Part shown: positions 14,910-23,718 of the stretch, in pieces | How positions within the stretch are numbered: the stretch's first letter is position 1 | How the letters are laid out: every line of letters begins with the position of its first letter | NCBI RefSeq assembly: GCF_030464885.1 | Contig: NZ_JALPRJ010000051.1 | Coordinates: forward strand, 1 to 63,640 | Length of the DNA: 63,640 bases | Source of the DNA: Caballeronia sp. SEWSISQ10-4 2 | GTDB lineage: Bacteria; Pseudomonadota; Gammaproteobacteria; Burkholderiales; Burkholderiaceae | Direction: 5' to 3' | The notes under the pieces: model-generated | The model's database searches: none | The model's input: only the letters and a program-made list of their open reading frames with translations | Told to the model about the DNA's origin: nothing | Translations under genes and position numbers: made by a program

Positions 14910-16478
14910 CTAGATGCTGCGGCGTTTCATCTGGTCCGCGATGTAGTCCGATTGCCGGATCGCCAGCGACACAATTGTCAGCGTTGGATTTTCAGCCGCG
15001 CTCGTGGTGAACTGACTGCCGTCGGAGATGAACAAGTTTGGCACATCGAAGGTCTGGCCGTGTTTGTTACAGACGCCGTCGCTGGCTTTCGCACTCATCC
15101 GGCAGGTGCCCAGATTGTGCGTGGAAGGATAGGGCGGTGTGCGTAGCGTCTTCGTTGCCCCGGCTGCCGCGTAGATTGCTTCGCCTTGCTTGTACGCATG
15201 ATCGCGCATGGCGATGTCGTTCGGATGATCGTCGTAATGGACGTTTGCGACTGGCAACCCGACCTGATCCTTCACGTCGTGATTCAGCGTGACGCGGTTG
15301 GACTCATGCGGCATGTCCTCGCCGACAATCCACATGCCCGCCGTATTTGCGTAGTTATCCATATAGTAGGTAAAGTCCGATCCCCACGCACCAGGGTCGA
15401 AGAACGCCGCTGCGAACGGCAGGCCGAGCGAGATCGTTTCCAGCTCGTAACCGCCTGCAAATCCGCGCTTCGGATTGAACCCGGCTTCGTCCGTGACGAT
15501 GCCTGCCATCACCGTGCCGCGATAAAAATGCACGGGTTCCTTGAACACGCCGAATACCGAGCCGGTGGTGTGCCGCATGTAGTTGCGGCCGACCTGGCCC
15601 GAACTGTTCGCGAGGCCGTCAGGGTGCTTCGATGATTCCGAGAGCAGCAACAGGCGCGGTGTTTCTATCGAGTTCCCCGCGACGCACACCACGCGTGCGC
15701 GCTGGCGCTGTTGTTTGCCGTCGGCGTCCATATAGACCACGCTGCTGGCCTTGCCGGCCGCGTTCGTCTCGATGCGCATCACATGCGATTCGGGACGCAA
15801 TTCGAGCCTGCCGGTGGTTTCGCCAGCGGGAATCTCGGTGTAGAGCGTCGACCATTTTGCGCCCGACTTGCAGCCCTGGAAGCAGAAGCCGAGTTGCATG
15901 CAACGGCCGCGCCCGGCGCGCGGGCGGCTGTTGATCGCCATGTGGCCGGTATTGCAGGTTTTATAGCCGACCTTCGTCGCGCCGTCGTACATGATCTTGA
16001 AGTTGTTGTTGCCCGGCAGGCCCGGAATGCCGTTCGTGCGCGTGACGCCCATCTTGTTCTCGGCGCGGGCGTAGTACGGTTCGAGATCGGCGAGGGTGAT
16101 CGGCCAGTCGAGCAGGTTCGCCTGATCGACGGAACCATAGGTCGTGCGCGCCTTGAACTCGTGCTCGTGAAACCGCAGCGACGCGCCTGCCCAGTGCGTG
16201 GTCGTGCCGCCCACTGTCTTGCAGACCCACGCTGGCAATTCCGGGAAGTCCTTGGCGACGCGCCAGTTACCGGACGTGGTGCGTTTGTCGGTCCAGGCGA
16301 GTTGCCCGAACGACTTCCATTCGTCGTTGATGAACGTGGCCGACGACTGGCGCTTGCCAGCCTCCAGCACGACCACTTTCACGCCTTTCTGACACAACTC
16401 GTTCGCCAGCGTCCCGCCGCCCGCGCCCGAACCGACAATCACGACAACGGAGTCGTCGTTGTAGTCGAACTTAGCCAT
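14910..16478 (-). CDS. GMC oxidoreductase, gluconate 2-dehydrogenase-type large subunit
   Basis: A 522-residue FAD-dependent glucose-methanol-choline oxidoreductase. The FAD motif VVIVGSGAGGGTLANEL is at residues 12-28 and VVLEAGK follows; the C-terminal active-site part contains THNLGTCRMS and NLFISDGSQFTTSAAENPTLT. It belongs to the large-subunit group of membrane-bound sugar/gluconate/sorbitol dehydrogenases, oxidising a polyol or sugar acid at the periplasmic face. There is no signal peptide; the Tat-bearing small subunit probably carries it across, as known for this family. A GAGGAGG Shine-Dalgarno precedes the ATG. The substrate cannot be read from sequence. Confidence 0.9.
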   Translation of the reverse strand: MAKFDYNDDSVVVIVGSGAGGGTLANELCQKGVKVVVLEAGKRQSSATFINDEWKSFGQLAWTDKRTTSGNWRVAKDFPELPAWVCKTVGGTTTHWAGASLRFHEHEFKARTTYGSVDQANLLDWPITLADLEPYYARAENKMGVTRTNGIPGLPGNNNFKIMYDGATKVGYKTCNTGHMAINSRPRAGRGRCMQLGFCFQGCKSGAKWSTLYTEIPAGETTGRLELRPESHVMRIETNAAGKASSVVYMDADGKQQRQRARVVCVAGNSIETPRLLLLSESSKHPDGLANSSGQVGRNYMRHTTGSVFGVFKEPVHFYRGTVMAGIVTDEAGFNPKRGFAGGYELETISLGLPFAAAFFDPGAWGSDFTYYMDNYANTAGMWIVGEDMPHESNRVTLNHDVKDQVGLPVANVHYDDHPNDIAMRDHAYKQGEAIYAAAGATKTLRTPPYPSTHNLGTCRMSAKASDGVCNKHGQTFDVPNLFISDGSQFTTSAAENPTLTIVSLAIRQSDYIADQMKRRSI

Positions 16479-16517
16479 GCTTGCCTCCTCGGCAGGTATC
16501 AGGTGTGCGCCCGGATC

Positions 16518-17150
16518 TCAGGCAACCGGCGGACTTGCGTCGGCGGGCGGATTGGGCAACCAGGTCAGGTCGTTGAAGCCGCGATACACGTAGCCGCCCT
16601 TGCTGAACGCTTCACCTTCGTAGCCGAAATGGGCAAACGCCATGTCGTTGTTGTACAGCGATGTGATGCACTGGCCGCGCACGAGCAGGACGAACGGATC
16701 GGTCTGGTTCGCTTCGACAATTGAAGTGCGCTGCGCGTCCGAGAGGCTTGCGGTGTCATTCCATTTGCCGGACGCCGCATCGTTCAGTTTCGCCACGCCG
16801 GTCTTGATGACATCGACGGTCTTCGGGTCGGTGGCCTTTGCATCCACATCTTTCACCGCGAGCGCGTAGACCGCATCCGGCAGCGTCTTGTGCGGGTAGA
16901 GCGTGCGCGCGAGCACCATGATGGCGTCAGCCTGGTTTTGATCGATATGGCTCAGTTCCACGGCCCAGGCTCGGCTCGGCGCAAGCAGGGCGATCGGGGT
17001 GCCGGCCGCAAGCAAACCGGACAGCACCACGGAACCTTTGAGGAAGTGCCTGCGGCTCACGCGCGCAGACGACACAGCGGGGATCGCATCGCCCGTCGAT
17101 CCGGTGAAGGTCTCGGCGGCGACTATGGCAATGGGGATTGCCTTTGGCAT
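16518..17150 (-). CDS. Gluconate 2-dehydrogenase subunit 3-type small subunit (Tat)
   Basis: A 210-residue exported protein of the gluconate 2-dehydrogenase subunit 3 family. The N-terminal third holds a twin-arginine signal, VSRRHFLKGSVVLSGLLAAG near residues 31-50, after an unusually long leader. The mature part has the small-subunit pattern ADAIMVLARTLYPHKTLPDAVY and an HFGYEGEAFSKGGYVYRGFNDL C-terminus. Its job is to stabilise the GMC large subunit and carry it through the Tat system. It is the first gene of the operon; the GMC gene starts 39 bp later. Confidence 0.9.
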   Translation of the reverse strand: MPKAIPIAIVAAETFTGSTGDAIPAVSSARVSRRHFLKGSVVLSGLLAAGTPIALLAPSRAWAVELSHIDQNQADAIMVLARTLYPHKTLPDAVYALAVKDVDAKATDPKTVDVIKTGVAKLNDAASGKWNDTASLSDAQRTSIVEANQTDPFVLLVRGQCITSLYNNDMAFAHFGYEGEAFSKGGYVYRGFNDLTWLPNPPADASPPVA

Positions 17151-17191
17151 GATTTGTCTCCTTTTATATTTTGTACTGCAGCAACCTCAGT

Positions 17192-17587
17192 TCATACGTA
17201 GTGACCCTCCCTGGATAACACCTCGATCTTGTAGCCGTCGGGATCGGTGATGAAGAAAAAGCGCGCGGCGATAGCGCCGTTGTGGGTTAACGATTTCAGG
17301 TCGCCTGGTTGCAGGCCCTGGCTTAGCAGACGGTCACGGAATGCTTCGATATCGTCAACGGCAAACGCCACGTGGCCGTAGCCGGTGCCGTGGGTGTATG
17401 GCGTGGTCGTGCCTTTGTTCAAAGTGAGTTCGATTTCGGCGCCACTCTCGGGATCGCGGAGATAAACGAGTGTGAAGGTATCGAAGTCAAGGCGATGCGA
17501 CTCGCGCATACCGAGGGCGTTTTGATAGAACGCAATAGAGCGATCCAGCGATTCAACGCGGATCATGAGGTGAAGGAATTTGGACAT
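17192..17587 (-). CDS. gloA: Lactoylglutathione lyase (glyoxalase I)
   Basis: A 131-residue vicinal-oxygen-chelate protein that isomerises the methylglyoxal-glutathione hemithioacetal to S-lactoylglutathione. The metal ligands fit glyoxalase I: histidine in FLHLMIRV (residue 6), glutamate in GAEIELTLNKG (52), histidine in GTGYGHVAFAVDD (72) and glutamate in GYKIEVLSR (122), as in the Ni-dependent bacterial type. Length equals the short E. coli form. It sits 41 bp beyond the start of the dehydrogenase operon on the same strand, upstream of it, so a shared transcript is possible though the functions are not obviously linked. Confidence 0.9.
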   Translation of the reverse strand: MSKFLHLMIRVESLDRSIAFYQNALGMRESHRLDFDTFTLVYLRDPESGAEIELTLNKGTTTPYTHGTGYGHVAFAVDDIEAFRDRLLSQGLQPGDLKSLTHNGAIAARFFFITDPDGYKIEVLSREGHYV

Positions 17588-17876
17588 GCGCGGACTCGTG
17601 TCGTAGCGTCACTTCAGTATGCAACGTTGACACAAAAGCGGGTAATAGCGGGTTATTACGAGGGTTTGGTTTGGTTGGGTTAAACACCTAGGGCGAGGTG
17701 TTTCGCTCGCGCCGGTGGACGGGTTTCTGGGTTCTGGCGCTCGTTGGGCTGGGTCGATGCCGGGTTGCTGCTGCTCGGGCCTTTGCGCGGTCTGTCCTAG
17801 CTGTTTCTTTACCACTATCAGCCACTGTGCGTGGCGCCCTTCGTTTTTTTCAAAGGATGTGAGCTACCGTCCAACA
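17588..17876. other. Intergenic region with two small hairpins
   Basis: This 289-bp gap upstream of gloA has no convincing gene. It contains the dyads GTAATA/TATTAC (17642-17659) and AAACACCT/AGGTGTTT (17682-17703, loop of six). Neither is followed by a T-run on either strand, so they are better read as possible operator sites or RNA structure in the gloA leader than as terminators. Confidence 0.4.
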
Positions 17877-18701
17877 CTATCGAATGAGTGTTAGATCCTC
17901 CGTCCTTACATCGCAAACCAGCATGTAACCCGGGGCGTGAGTGATGCATATCGGCGGCCGTGCTTCCATCGCCGCTGCCTGGGGCGTCACTCCGCAGCCC
18001 CAGAAAACAGGAATCTCTCCGGCGCGGACCTCGGTCGGTTCGCCCTCATCGGGTAAGTCCACATTCGCAATCCCGATCAACGCAGGGTCACCCATATGGA
18101 CGGGCGCACCGTGCGCGCCCGGTAACTTCCGGCAAACCTCATACGCGATCGCCGCCTCAGCCGGCGTGTACGGCCGCATCGATACGACCATCGGCCCGCG
18201 AAAAGCGCCGGCGGATTGCGTCTGAATAGAGGTGCGGTACATTGGAACGACCTTACCTTCGTCCACGTGCCGCACCCGCAAACCTGCAGATTCCAGCGCG
18301 TGCTCGAACGACAGCGAACAGCCAAGCACGAAACCAATGAAGTCCTCCTGCCAGATCGCGGAGATATCCGTCAGTTCCTCCACGAGTATGCCGTCGCGCC
18401 AGACCCGGTAGCGCGGAATATCGGTGCGCAGGTCGATGTCGTCGCCCAACATCGGAACAAGGCTGCTCCCGGGTTCGGTCATTCCGATGAGCGGGCAAGG
18501 TGTGGGATTGGCATGGCAGTACGCGATGAAATCGTCAGCCCACGATTGCGGCAGAACCACGAGGTTGCCCTGCGCGAAGCCGGGAGCCATACCGCTCGTA
18601 TTGCCGTTGAAGCCGGCACGAATAAGGGCTCTCGCACCGCGAGGCGTGGAAGCCAAACCGGCCAGGACGCTGCCCGGCGATGCGCCAATTGTCTGGTTCA
18701 T
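17877..18701 (-). CDS. DUF1445 putative hydro-lyase / D-glutamate cyclase-like protein
   Basis: A 274-residue protein of the DUF1445 family (YcsI-like), related to the C-terminal part of mitochondrial D-glutamate cyclase, which turns D-glutamate into 5-oxo-D-proline. Family landmarks are GFAQGNLVVLPQSWADDF, FVLGCSLSFEHAL, VPMYRTSIQTQSAGAF, GPMVVSMRP and VFWGCGVTPQAA, with conserved cysteines in the GCS and GCG motifs. I chose the ATG at 18701, which has AGGA at good spacing; an in-frame start at 18752 is possible. It ends an operon with pxpB, pxpC and an MHS carrier, so cyclisation of a glutamate-like acid ahead of oxoprolinase is a sensible reading. Confidence 0.85.
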   Translation of the reverse strand: MNQTIGASPGSVLAGLASTPRGARALIRAGFNGNTSGMAPGFAQGNLVVLPQSWADDFIAYCHANPTPCPLIGMTEPGSSLVPMLGDDIDLRTDIPRYRVWRDGILVEELTDISAIWQEDFIGFVLGCSLSFEHALESAGLRVRHVDEGKVVPMYRTSIQTQSAGAFRGPMVVSMRPYTPAEAAIAYEVCRKLPGAHGAPVHMGDPALIGIANVDLPDEGEPTEVRAGEIPVFWGCGVTPQAAAMEARPPICITHAPGYMLVCDVRTEDLTLIR

Positions 18702-18752
18702 GACAGGTCCTTCAAGCAGGATTGCATTGAGATTCGTGTTGCGCGATGGCAT

Positions 18753-20075
18753 TTACAGCAAGGAGGAGTCTGCGGTCTCACGCGTCCTGGAAAGCGTCAA
18801 CAAACCGATTGCCGCCGCGCCAACCAGCAGGAACGCTGGACTCAACAGGTTGCCGGTCTTGCCGATCAGCGCAGTCGCAATGTAAGGCGTCACGCCGCCG
18901 CCGAGCATGGCGCCGAAATTGAAGCTGAAGGCCATCCCGGTGTGGCGCACCCGCGTCGGGAATTGCTCGGCATAAGTAGGATAACCAACCGATTGAACAA
19001 CAGGCATCGGCAGGGCGACGATAAACATCGCAAGGAAGGCAAGAGCGAGATTCTGATGGTTCATGAGCATCATCATCGGGAACACCAGCACGATGTATCC
19101 GACAAAGCCGATCGCCAGCACGCGACGACGCCCGATGCGGTCCGAAAGTCCTCCCCACAGGGGCATCTGCACAGCCATCGACATGCTGACGATCGACATG
19201 ATCCAGTAGACACTTGTCTTGTCGTATTTCAGGTACGTGGTCATGTAGATGGTCATGAAGACGAAACCTACCCAATACCCGGCGTTCTGCCCGAACGAAA
19301 TCAGGAAGACCTTGAGCATGGCGGCACGATGGTGCGCGAACACTTCATTGAGCGGCGCCTTCAGCGGTTCGCTGTGTTCGAGCGTCTTCTTGAACGCGAC
19401 CGACTCCTCCACGCGTTTGCGCACATAAGCCGATATCAGCACGAGCGGAACCGCCGCAAGGAAAGGAATCCGCCAGCCCCAGTCATGCAACTGCGACGAA
19501 CTGATGGCAGCCGTAGTCAACCCGCACACTGCCGCAGCAAGCGCGCCACCGAGAGCCACACCGACGGGCGTGAATGCGCCGTAGAATCCGCGCCGTCCGT
19601 GAGGCGCCGACTCCGCGACGTAAGCGGCAGCACCGGTCACTTCCGCTCCTGAAAAAAATCCCTGCACGAGACGCACGACCAGCAGCGCCGCCGGAGCGAA
19701 CACACCCGCGCTCGCTGCGGTCGGCAGCAGGCCAATGACGGCAGTCGCGACACCCATGCCGATAACGGTCACCAGCAGGATTGCGCGGCGCCCGAGCTTG
19801 TCGCCAAGGCGCCCCAGCACGATTCCGCCAACTGGGCGCATGAGGAATGCACTGCCGAAGATCGCCAGGATCGAAAGCAGTGCCGCAGTCGGATTGTCCG
19901 ACGGAAAGAACAGCGGCCCGATTACCGCGGCCATGTATCCGTACACGCCGAATTCGTAGTACTCGATCGCGGTTCCGACGGCGGCGGCAGTCGCGGCCTT
20001 GCGAGCGACGTGTTTGGCCGGAAGGGATGCAGGCGGAATGTCATCGTTAAAGGCGGCTGTTGGGGCGTGGGACAT
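18753..20075 (-). CDS. MHS-family MFS transporter of the oxoproline operon
   Basis: A 440-residue member of the metabolite:H+ symporter group of MFS carriers. Its first helix holds GTAIEYYEFGVYGYMAAVIG, the family's usual start, followed by LMRPVGGIVLGRLGDKLGRR and VQGFFSGAEVTGAAAYVAE; the second half has LSDRIGRRRVLA. Twelve helices are predicted. The open frame extends to 20159, but the ATG at 20075 matches the family N-terminus and follows GGAA. It lies 76 bp past pxpC and 51 bp before the DUF1445 gene. I infer uptake of 5-oxoproline, D-glutamate or a related acid. Confidence 0.9.
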   Translation of the reverse strand: MSHAPTAAFNDDIPPASLPAKHVARKAATAAAVGTAIEYYEFGVYGYMAAVIGPLFFPSDNPTAALLSILAIFGSAFLMRPVGGIVLGRLGDKLGRRAILLVTVIGMGVATAVIGLLPTAASAGVFAPAALLVVRLVQGFFSGAEVTGAAAYVAESAPHGRRGFYGAFTPVGVALGGALAAAVCGLTTAAISSSQLHDWGWRIPFLAAVPLVLISAYVRKRVEESVAFKKTLEHSEPLKAPLNEVFAHHRAAMLKVFLISFGQNAGYWVGFVFMTIYMTTYLKYDKTSVYWIMSIVSMSMAVQMPLWGGLSDRIGRRRVLAIGFVGYIVLVFPMMMLMNHQNLALAFLAMFIVALPMPVVQSVGYPTYAEQFPTRVRHTGMAFSFNFGAMLGGGVTPYIATALIGKTGNLLSPAFLLVGAAAIGLLTLSRTRETADSSLL

Positions 20076-20151
20076 TGTGCGTTCCGTTGTGGGGGTGAAA
20101 GATAGACTCGTCCCGCCGAGATCGCGGTCGAAGTCGCGATTCAAATCGCGA

Positions 20152-21102
20152 TTACGCATGGCACAGTTGCTCCAACTGCGCGAAGCTGCCTTCCTGCGAT
20201 AGAAGAAGGCGCTGCGCCTCGGCCAGGTCGACCAGCGCGAAGCGCACGCTGTCTCCGGGTATCTGCTGGGCGAGACGCGGCAAGTCGACGGCGCACACGT
20301 GCGCGATCTTCGGATAGCCTCCGGTCGTCTGGCGGTCCGCCATCAGGATGATCGGCTGGCCATCGGCGGGCACCTGGATCGCGCCGAAAGCCACCGCCTC
20401 GGACGCCATTTCCCGGGGAGCCACGAGGCCGAGTTCCGGGCCTTGCAGGCGATAACCCATGCGGTCGGATTGCGCAGTGATCTTGTACGTTTGATGTTCG
20501 AGCGCCCGCTGTGCATCCGCCGTGAAATATCGCCATTCGCGCCCTCGTGTGATCCTGATCGGCGCGTTATTCGATGACAGTACGTCGTCGGCAAAGACCG
20601 TTTCCGAAAAGAGCGAGCGGCTATGCCATGGCGTGCTTTCCCGCGTGACCAGCTTGTCGCCTTTCTTCAGGGGGCGGCCGGCGTGGCCGCCGTAACCGCC
20701 GCGGGTGAACGTACTCGTGCTGCCCATGACCGGCTCGATCGCGAAGCCGCCGCGCACGGCAAGGTAGGTGCGTAGCCCTGTTCGGCGATCGCCAAACGAG
20801 ATCTCGCCGCCTGCGGGGACATTCAAGGCGCAATGGCTAAAGAGCGGCTGTCCGTCGAGTTGGCAGTCGAGATTGCCGCCGCTGAACGCGATCGTTGCCG
20901 TGTCGTGAAACCTGAGCGTCGGCCCCATCAGCGTAATTTCGAGCGTCGGCATGGCGGGCGGGTTGCCGACCAGTGCATTGGCCAGCCGATGCGCCCGTTC
21001 ATCCATCACGCCGTTGACCGGAATGCCGAGATGCTGATATCCCACGCGGCCGAGGTCCTGAAACGTGCTCAACGCACCCGGCTTGATGACCTCGATACTC
21101 AT
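20152..21102 (-). CDS. pxpC: 5-oxoprolinase subunit C (KipA-like)
   Basis: A 316-residue biotin-dependent-carboxyltransferase-fold protein, subunit C of the ATP-dependent bacterial 5-oxoprolinase PxpABC. Landmarks are IKPGALSTFQDLGRVGYQHLG at the start, GPTLRFHDTATIAFSGGN, YLAVRGGFAIEPVMGS, SDRMGYRLQGPEL and ILMADRQTTGGYPKIA. The ATG at 21102 overlaps the pxpB stop as ATGA, showing coupled translation; a start 12 codons earlier would overlap pxpB more. PxpB and PxpC together phosphorylate 5-oxoproline, and PxpA (YcsF/LamB type) completes hydrolysis; no pxpA lies in the window, so it must be supplied elsewhere. Confidence 0.9.
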   Translation of the reverse strand: MSIEVIKPGALSTFQDLGRVGYQHLGIPVNGVMDERAHRLANALVGNPPAMPTLEITLMGPTLRFHDTATIAFSGGNLDCQLDGQPLFSHCALNVPAGGEISFGDRRTGLRTYLAVRGGFAIEPVMGSTSTFTRGGYGGHAGRPLKKGDKLVTRESTPWHSRSLFSETVFADDVLSSNNAPIRITRGREWRYFTADAQRALEHQTYKITAQSDRMGYRLQGPELGLVAPREMASEAVAFGAIQVPADGQPIILMADRQTTGGYPKIAHVCAVDLPRLAQQIPGDSVRFALVDLAEAQRLLLSQEGSFAQLEQLCHA

Positions 21103-21872
21103 CGAGCTGCCCTCGCATGCCGGTGCGTCGATTGACATGCTTGGAACTGCTTCGGCGTGATCGGCACGAAGCGGATCCGGTCGCCGGCATTCACAAGACA
21201 GGGTATATCGCGCGATGCATCGAACATCAGACTGGGGGTCCGGCCGATCAGATTCCAGCCGCCCGGCATGGTCATCGGATAGATGACGCTTTGCCGGTTT
21301 GCGAGACCCACGGAGCCGGGCGCGACCGCCACGCGAGGTGTTGCGCGCCGGGGCGGCGACAGGCGTTCGTCGAACATGCCGATGTACGGATGTCCGGGGG
21401 CAAAGCCGAGCAGCATCACATCCAGCAGCGACTCGCTGTGCAACGCGATGACTTCATCGCTGGAGAGACCGCACGAACGAGCGACGTTTTCAAGATCCGG
21501 TCCGTGCTCCCCGCCATAGCACACGGGGATCTCCACGATGCGCGCCGACTTGGGCTGCGCTGCAGTTGCGCGTTCCAGCAGGCCGGTCACTACTTTCACC
21601 AGCGCGTCGTAAGGCGCCTCTGCCGGATGTGACAGCGGAACCCGCGACGGCGCATAGTGAATGCCGACAGTCGTCATGGCAGGCGTGATATCGATCACAC
21701 AGGCAAGCTGCGCGGCCGCCATGCACGCTGCAAAGTTCCGCGCACGCTGGTTTTGCACGATGCGGTCGGTTCCCGCCACCTCGATAATCAGAAGGCTCTC
21801 GCCCGATGGGAAGATCGACCATGCGTACTCAGGAATAGCCTCAGCTTCTGGCAGGTAGGACGCGCTTTTCAT
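21099..21872 (-). CDS. pxpB: 5-oxoprolinase subunit B (KipI-like)
   Basis: A 257-residue cyclophilin-like protein of the allophanate hydrolase subunit 1/KipI family, subunit B of 5-oxoprolinase. It carries the family hallmarks ITPAMTTVGIHYAP, EIPVCYGGEHGPDLENVA, LGFAPGHPYIGMFDERLSPPRR and SVGLANRQSVIYPMTMPGGW. First gene of the pxpB-pxpC-MHS-DUF1445 operon, with a four-base overlap into pxpC. The leader upstream holds a 10-bp stem hairpin at 21906-21936 and an AT-rich dyad at 22147-22167, which may serve regulation. The start codon is preceded by only a weak ribosome site. Confidence 0.9.
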   Translation of the reverse strand: MKSASYLPEAEAIPEYAWSIFPSGESLLIIEVAGTDRIVQNQRARNFAACMAAAQLACVIDITPAMTTVGIHYAPSRVPLSHPAEAPYDALVKVVTGLLERATAAQPKSARIVEIPVCYGGEHGPDLENVARSCGLSSDEVIALHSESLLDVMLLGFAPGHPYIGMFDERLSPPRRATPRVAVAPGSVGLANRQSVIYPMTMPGGWNLIGRTPSLMFDASRDIPCLVNAGDRIRFVPITPKQFQACQSTHRHARAAR

Positions 21873-22588
21873 GGGGCAGATCCGGCTTCATGGGGAATGC
21901 AATGCAATGAGCGGCGTCATGACGATGCCGCTCATTTACGAAGTGAACACGCAGCGCAACGCTTACTTTGCGAACAGCAATTCGATATGTGCGAATGCCT
22001 TGATCTCGAGCGCGTTACCTGACGAGATCAGACCGATATAAGTTGAATGATTTAGCCCGCGACAGGATCGCAACCGCATCTTCCCGCCATGTTGGTGCGC
22101 CTGGAGAACACGCCATGAGAAGCAGTCTAGGGATGACAAAAATAGCGTAAAAACGATATATTTTTACCCTCAGCATCAATAATTTCGATCAATCAACCCA
22201 TGATACGAGAGCTCAAATCCCTGGCCACCTCCGTTTTCGCAACACTGAATTGACGCTGTGGTTGGCTTGCTTAAACCCCGGGGGCAAAGCTGCCAGGGTG
22301 CGCGCTGGCTGACGCACACGTAACCACGACGCGGCCCAGTTTGCAGAGGGTTGGTTCTGTCGCGGTCGGCACTAGGGGGTAATCGCTCCGAAGCCGGTCT
22401 GCTTCAGAATTGCTATAGCAAGGTGGGAGAGACAGGCTGGGGTGGGCGGGGCGGGGCTGAAGGATCTTATTCCTCGCGAACCATTGCCGCCTTGAAAAAC
22501 CGGTGAAAGCAACTTTGACCGCCTCAGTGCGTTGAGGTTTGTTATTGGCGCGACGGCGACACTTTTAATTCGGTTTACGGCTTTATCG
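21873..22588. other. Intergenic region between pxpB and the EamA gene
   Basis: About 716 bp. Besides the hairpin at 21906-21936 there is a dyad GTAAAAA/TTTTTAC at 22147-22167 with a seven-base spacer in an AT-rich patch, a plausible operator for the pxp operon. The 80-codon minus-strand frame at 22372-22611 overlaps the EamA gene start-to-stop region and has no recognisable pattern. Nothing else is visible. Confidence 0.4.
21906..21936. promoter_or_regulatory. 10-bp inverted repeat in the pxpB leader
   Basis: AATGAGCGGC (21906-21915) and GCCGCTCATT (21927-21936) form a perfect 10-bp stem around an 11-base loop that itself contains GTCATGAC. It starts 34 bp upstream of the pxpB start. No T-run follows on the minus strand, so I read it as an operator or leader hairpin. 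Confidence 0.5.
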
Positions 22589-23551
22589 TCACGTTTTTCG
22601 CGGTTTCGCATTCGACGTCGACCATGTTGCCAGCGCTACACCAGCAACAGCAAAGGCCATCGCGCCCCACGCGAGCGGTGGCATGACTTCCCTCAACAGC
22701 AGTGAAGAGAGGACAGCGGCAACCGGCGGAATGAAGAAAAATAACGACGCGATCTTCGATGCCTGGCCCGCCCGAACCAGCGCAAGAAGCAAAGTAATCG
22801 CAATCAGCGAGTTGCCGATCACGAGGTAACCCAGCGCAAACATAAACGTCCCGGTCCACTCCACATGAGCGTCTTCCAGAAGAAGCGCCAGAGGAGCACA
22901 GAAGACCAAGCCAATCGAGTACTGGATCAGATTCGCCGTCACCGGATGCAGTCCTACACCAAACCGCTTCTCATAGAGCAAGGCAGCCGTCATCCCAATC
23001 AACGCACCAATCGCGAGGAAGAGACCAGACGCCGAATTCACCGACAAGCTCGACCTGGCAATAATCACCCCCGTCGCGCCTATCAACCCGAGCGCCAAAC
23101 CCAGCCATTGCCGCCCGGCCACCCGCTCACCAACGAGTCGCGGAGCTAGCGCCGCGACCAGCACGGGTTGCAAGGACACGATGACCGCCACCACGCCCGC
23201 TGAAGCCCCCGCTTTGAAGGCGAGGTAACTCATGCCGAAGTAGATAACCTGCACAAGGAACCCGACCACGCTCGCATGTGCCCAGGCGATGGGATCTTTC
23301 GGCAACGCAGGTTTGGTGATGATGAAGAGCGGGATCAGCAAACAGACGGTGCATCCGTAGCGCAACGCCAGCAAGGTCAGTGGCGGCGCGTATCCCACCG
23401 CCAGTTTCGCAATCGGGAAACCGCCCGACCAGAGCAGGACGAAAACCATCTTGGCAGCGAAAGTCTTTTGGCTGGCATGTTGCGTCGACGCATTGGCTGG
23501 CAGCATTGTTCCTGGCTCGAGTGCTCTCCGATTCCTCATTGCAGCAGGCAT
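22589..23551 (-). CDS. EamA/DMT-family transporter
   Basis: A protein of up to 320 residues with ten predicted membrane helices in two EamA repeats. The first repeat includes FVLLWSGGFPIAKL and VVAVIVSLQPVLVAAL; the second includes LIQYSIGLVFCAPLAL and ASLFFFIPPVAAVLSSLLLREV, the usual DMT pattern. These carriers export or import metabolites such as amino acids or nucleosides; substrate is not readable. The start is uncertain: ATGs at 23551, 23539 and 23506 are in frame and only short Shine-Dalgarno matches (AGGA) precede the first and last. It appears to be transcribed alone. Confidence 0.88.
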   Translation of the reverse strand: MPAAMRNRRALEPGTMLPANASTQHASQKTFAAKMVFVLLWSGGFPIAKLAVGYAPPLTLLALRYGCTVCLLIPLFIITKPALPKDPIAWAHASVVGFLVQVIYFGMSYLAFKAGASAGVVAVIVSLQPVLVAALAPRLVGERVAGRQWLGLALGLIGATGVIIARSSLSVNSASGLFLAIGALIGMTAALLYEKRFGVGLHPVTANLIQYSIGLVFCAPLALLLEDAHVEWTGTFMFALGYLVIGNSLIAITLLLALVRAGQASKIASLFFFIPPVAAVLSSLLLREVMPPLAWGAMAFAVAGVALATWSTSNAKPRKT

Positions 23552-23718
23552 CGATCCTTTAAGCGCCCGTGAACGCGGGCGCTCGTCGAGAGGGTTGATT
23601 CTTATAGGTCGTGGCGTTCGCGCCGACGTCGCGAACGCTTTGAGATTTCTGCAATTGCTTGCGTTTTGTCGCCGACGTCGGAGATCCGCATGTCCTCTTG
23701 TTCGACGCGATGTCGCGC

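Noticed and set aside
18216..19652. 478-codon plus-strand frame antisense to the MHS transporter and DUF1445 genes
   Set aside because: No motifs; composition typical of antisense GC-rich sequence.
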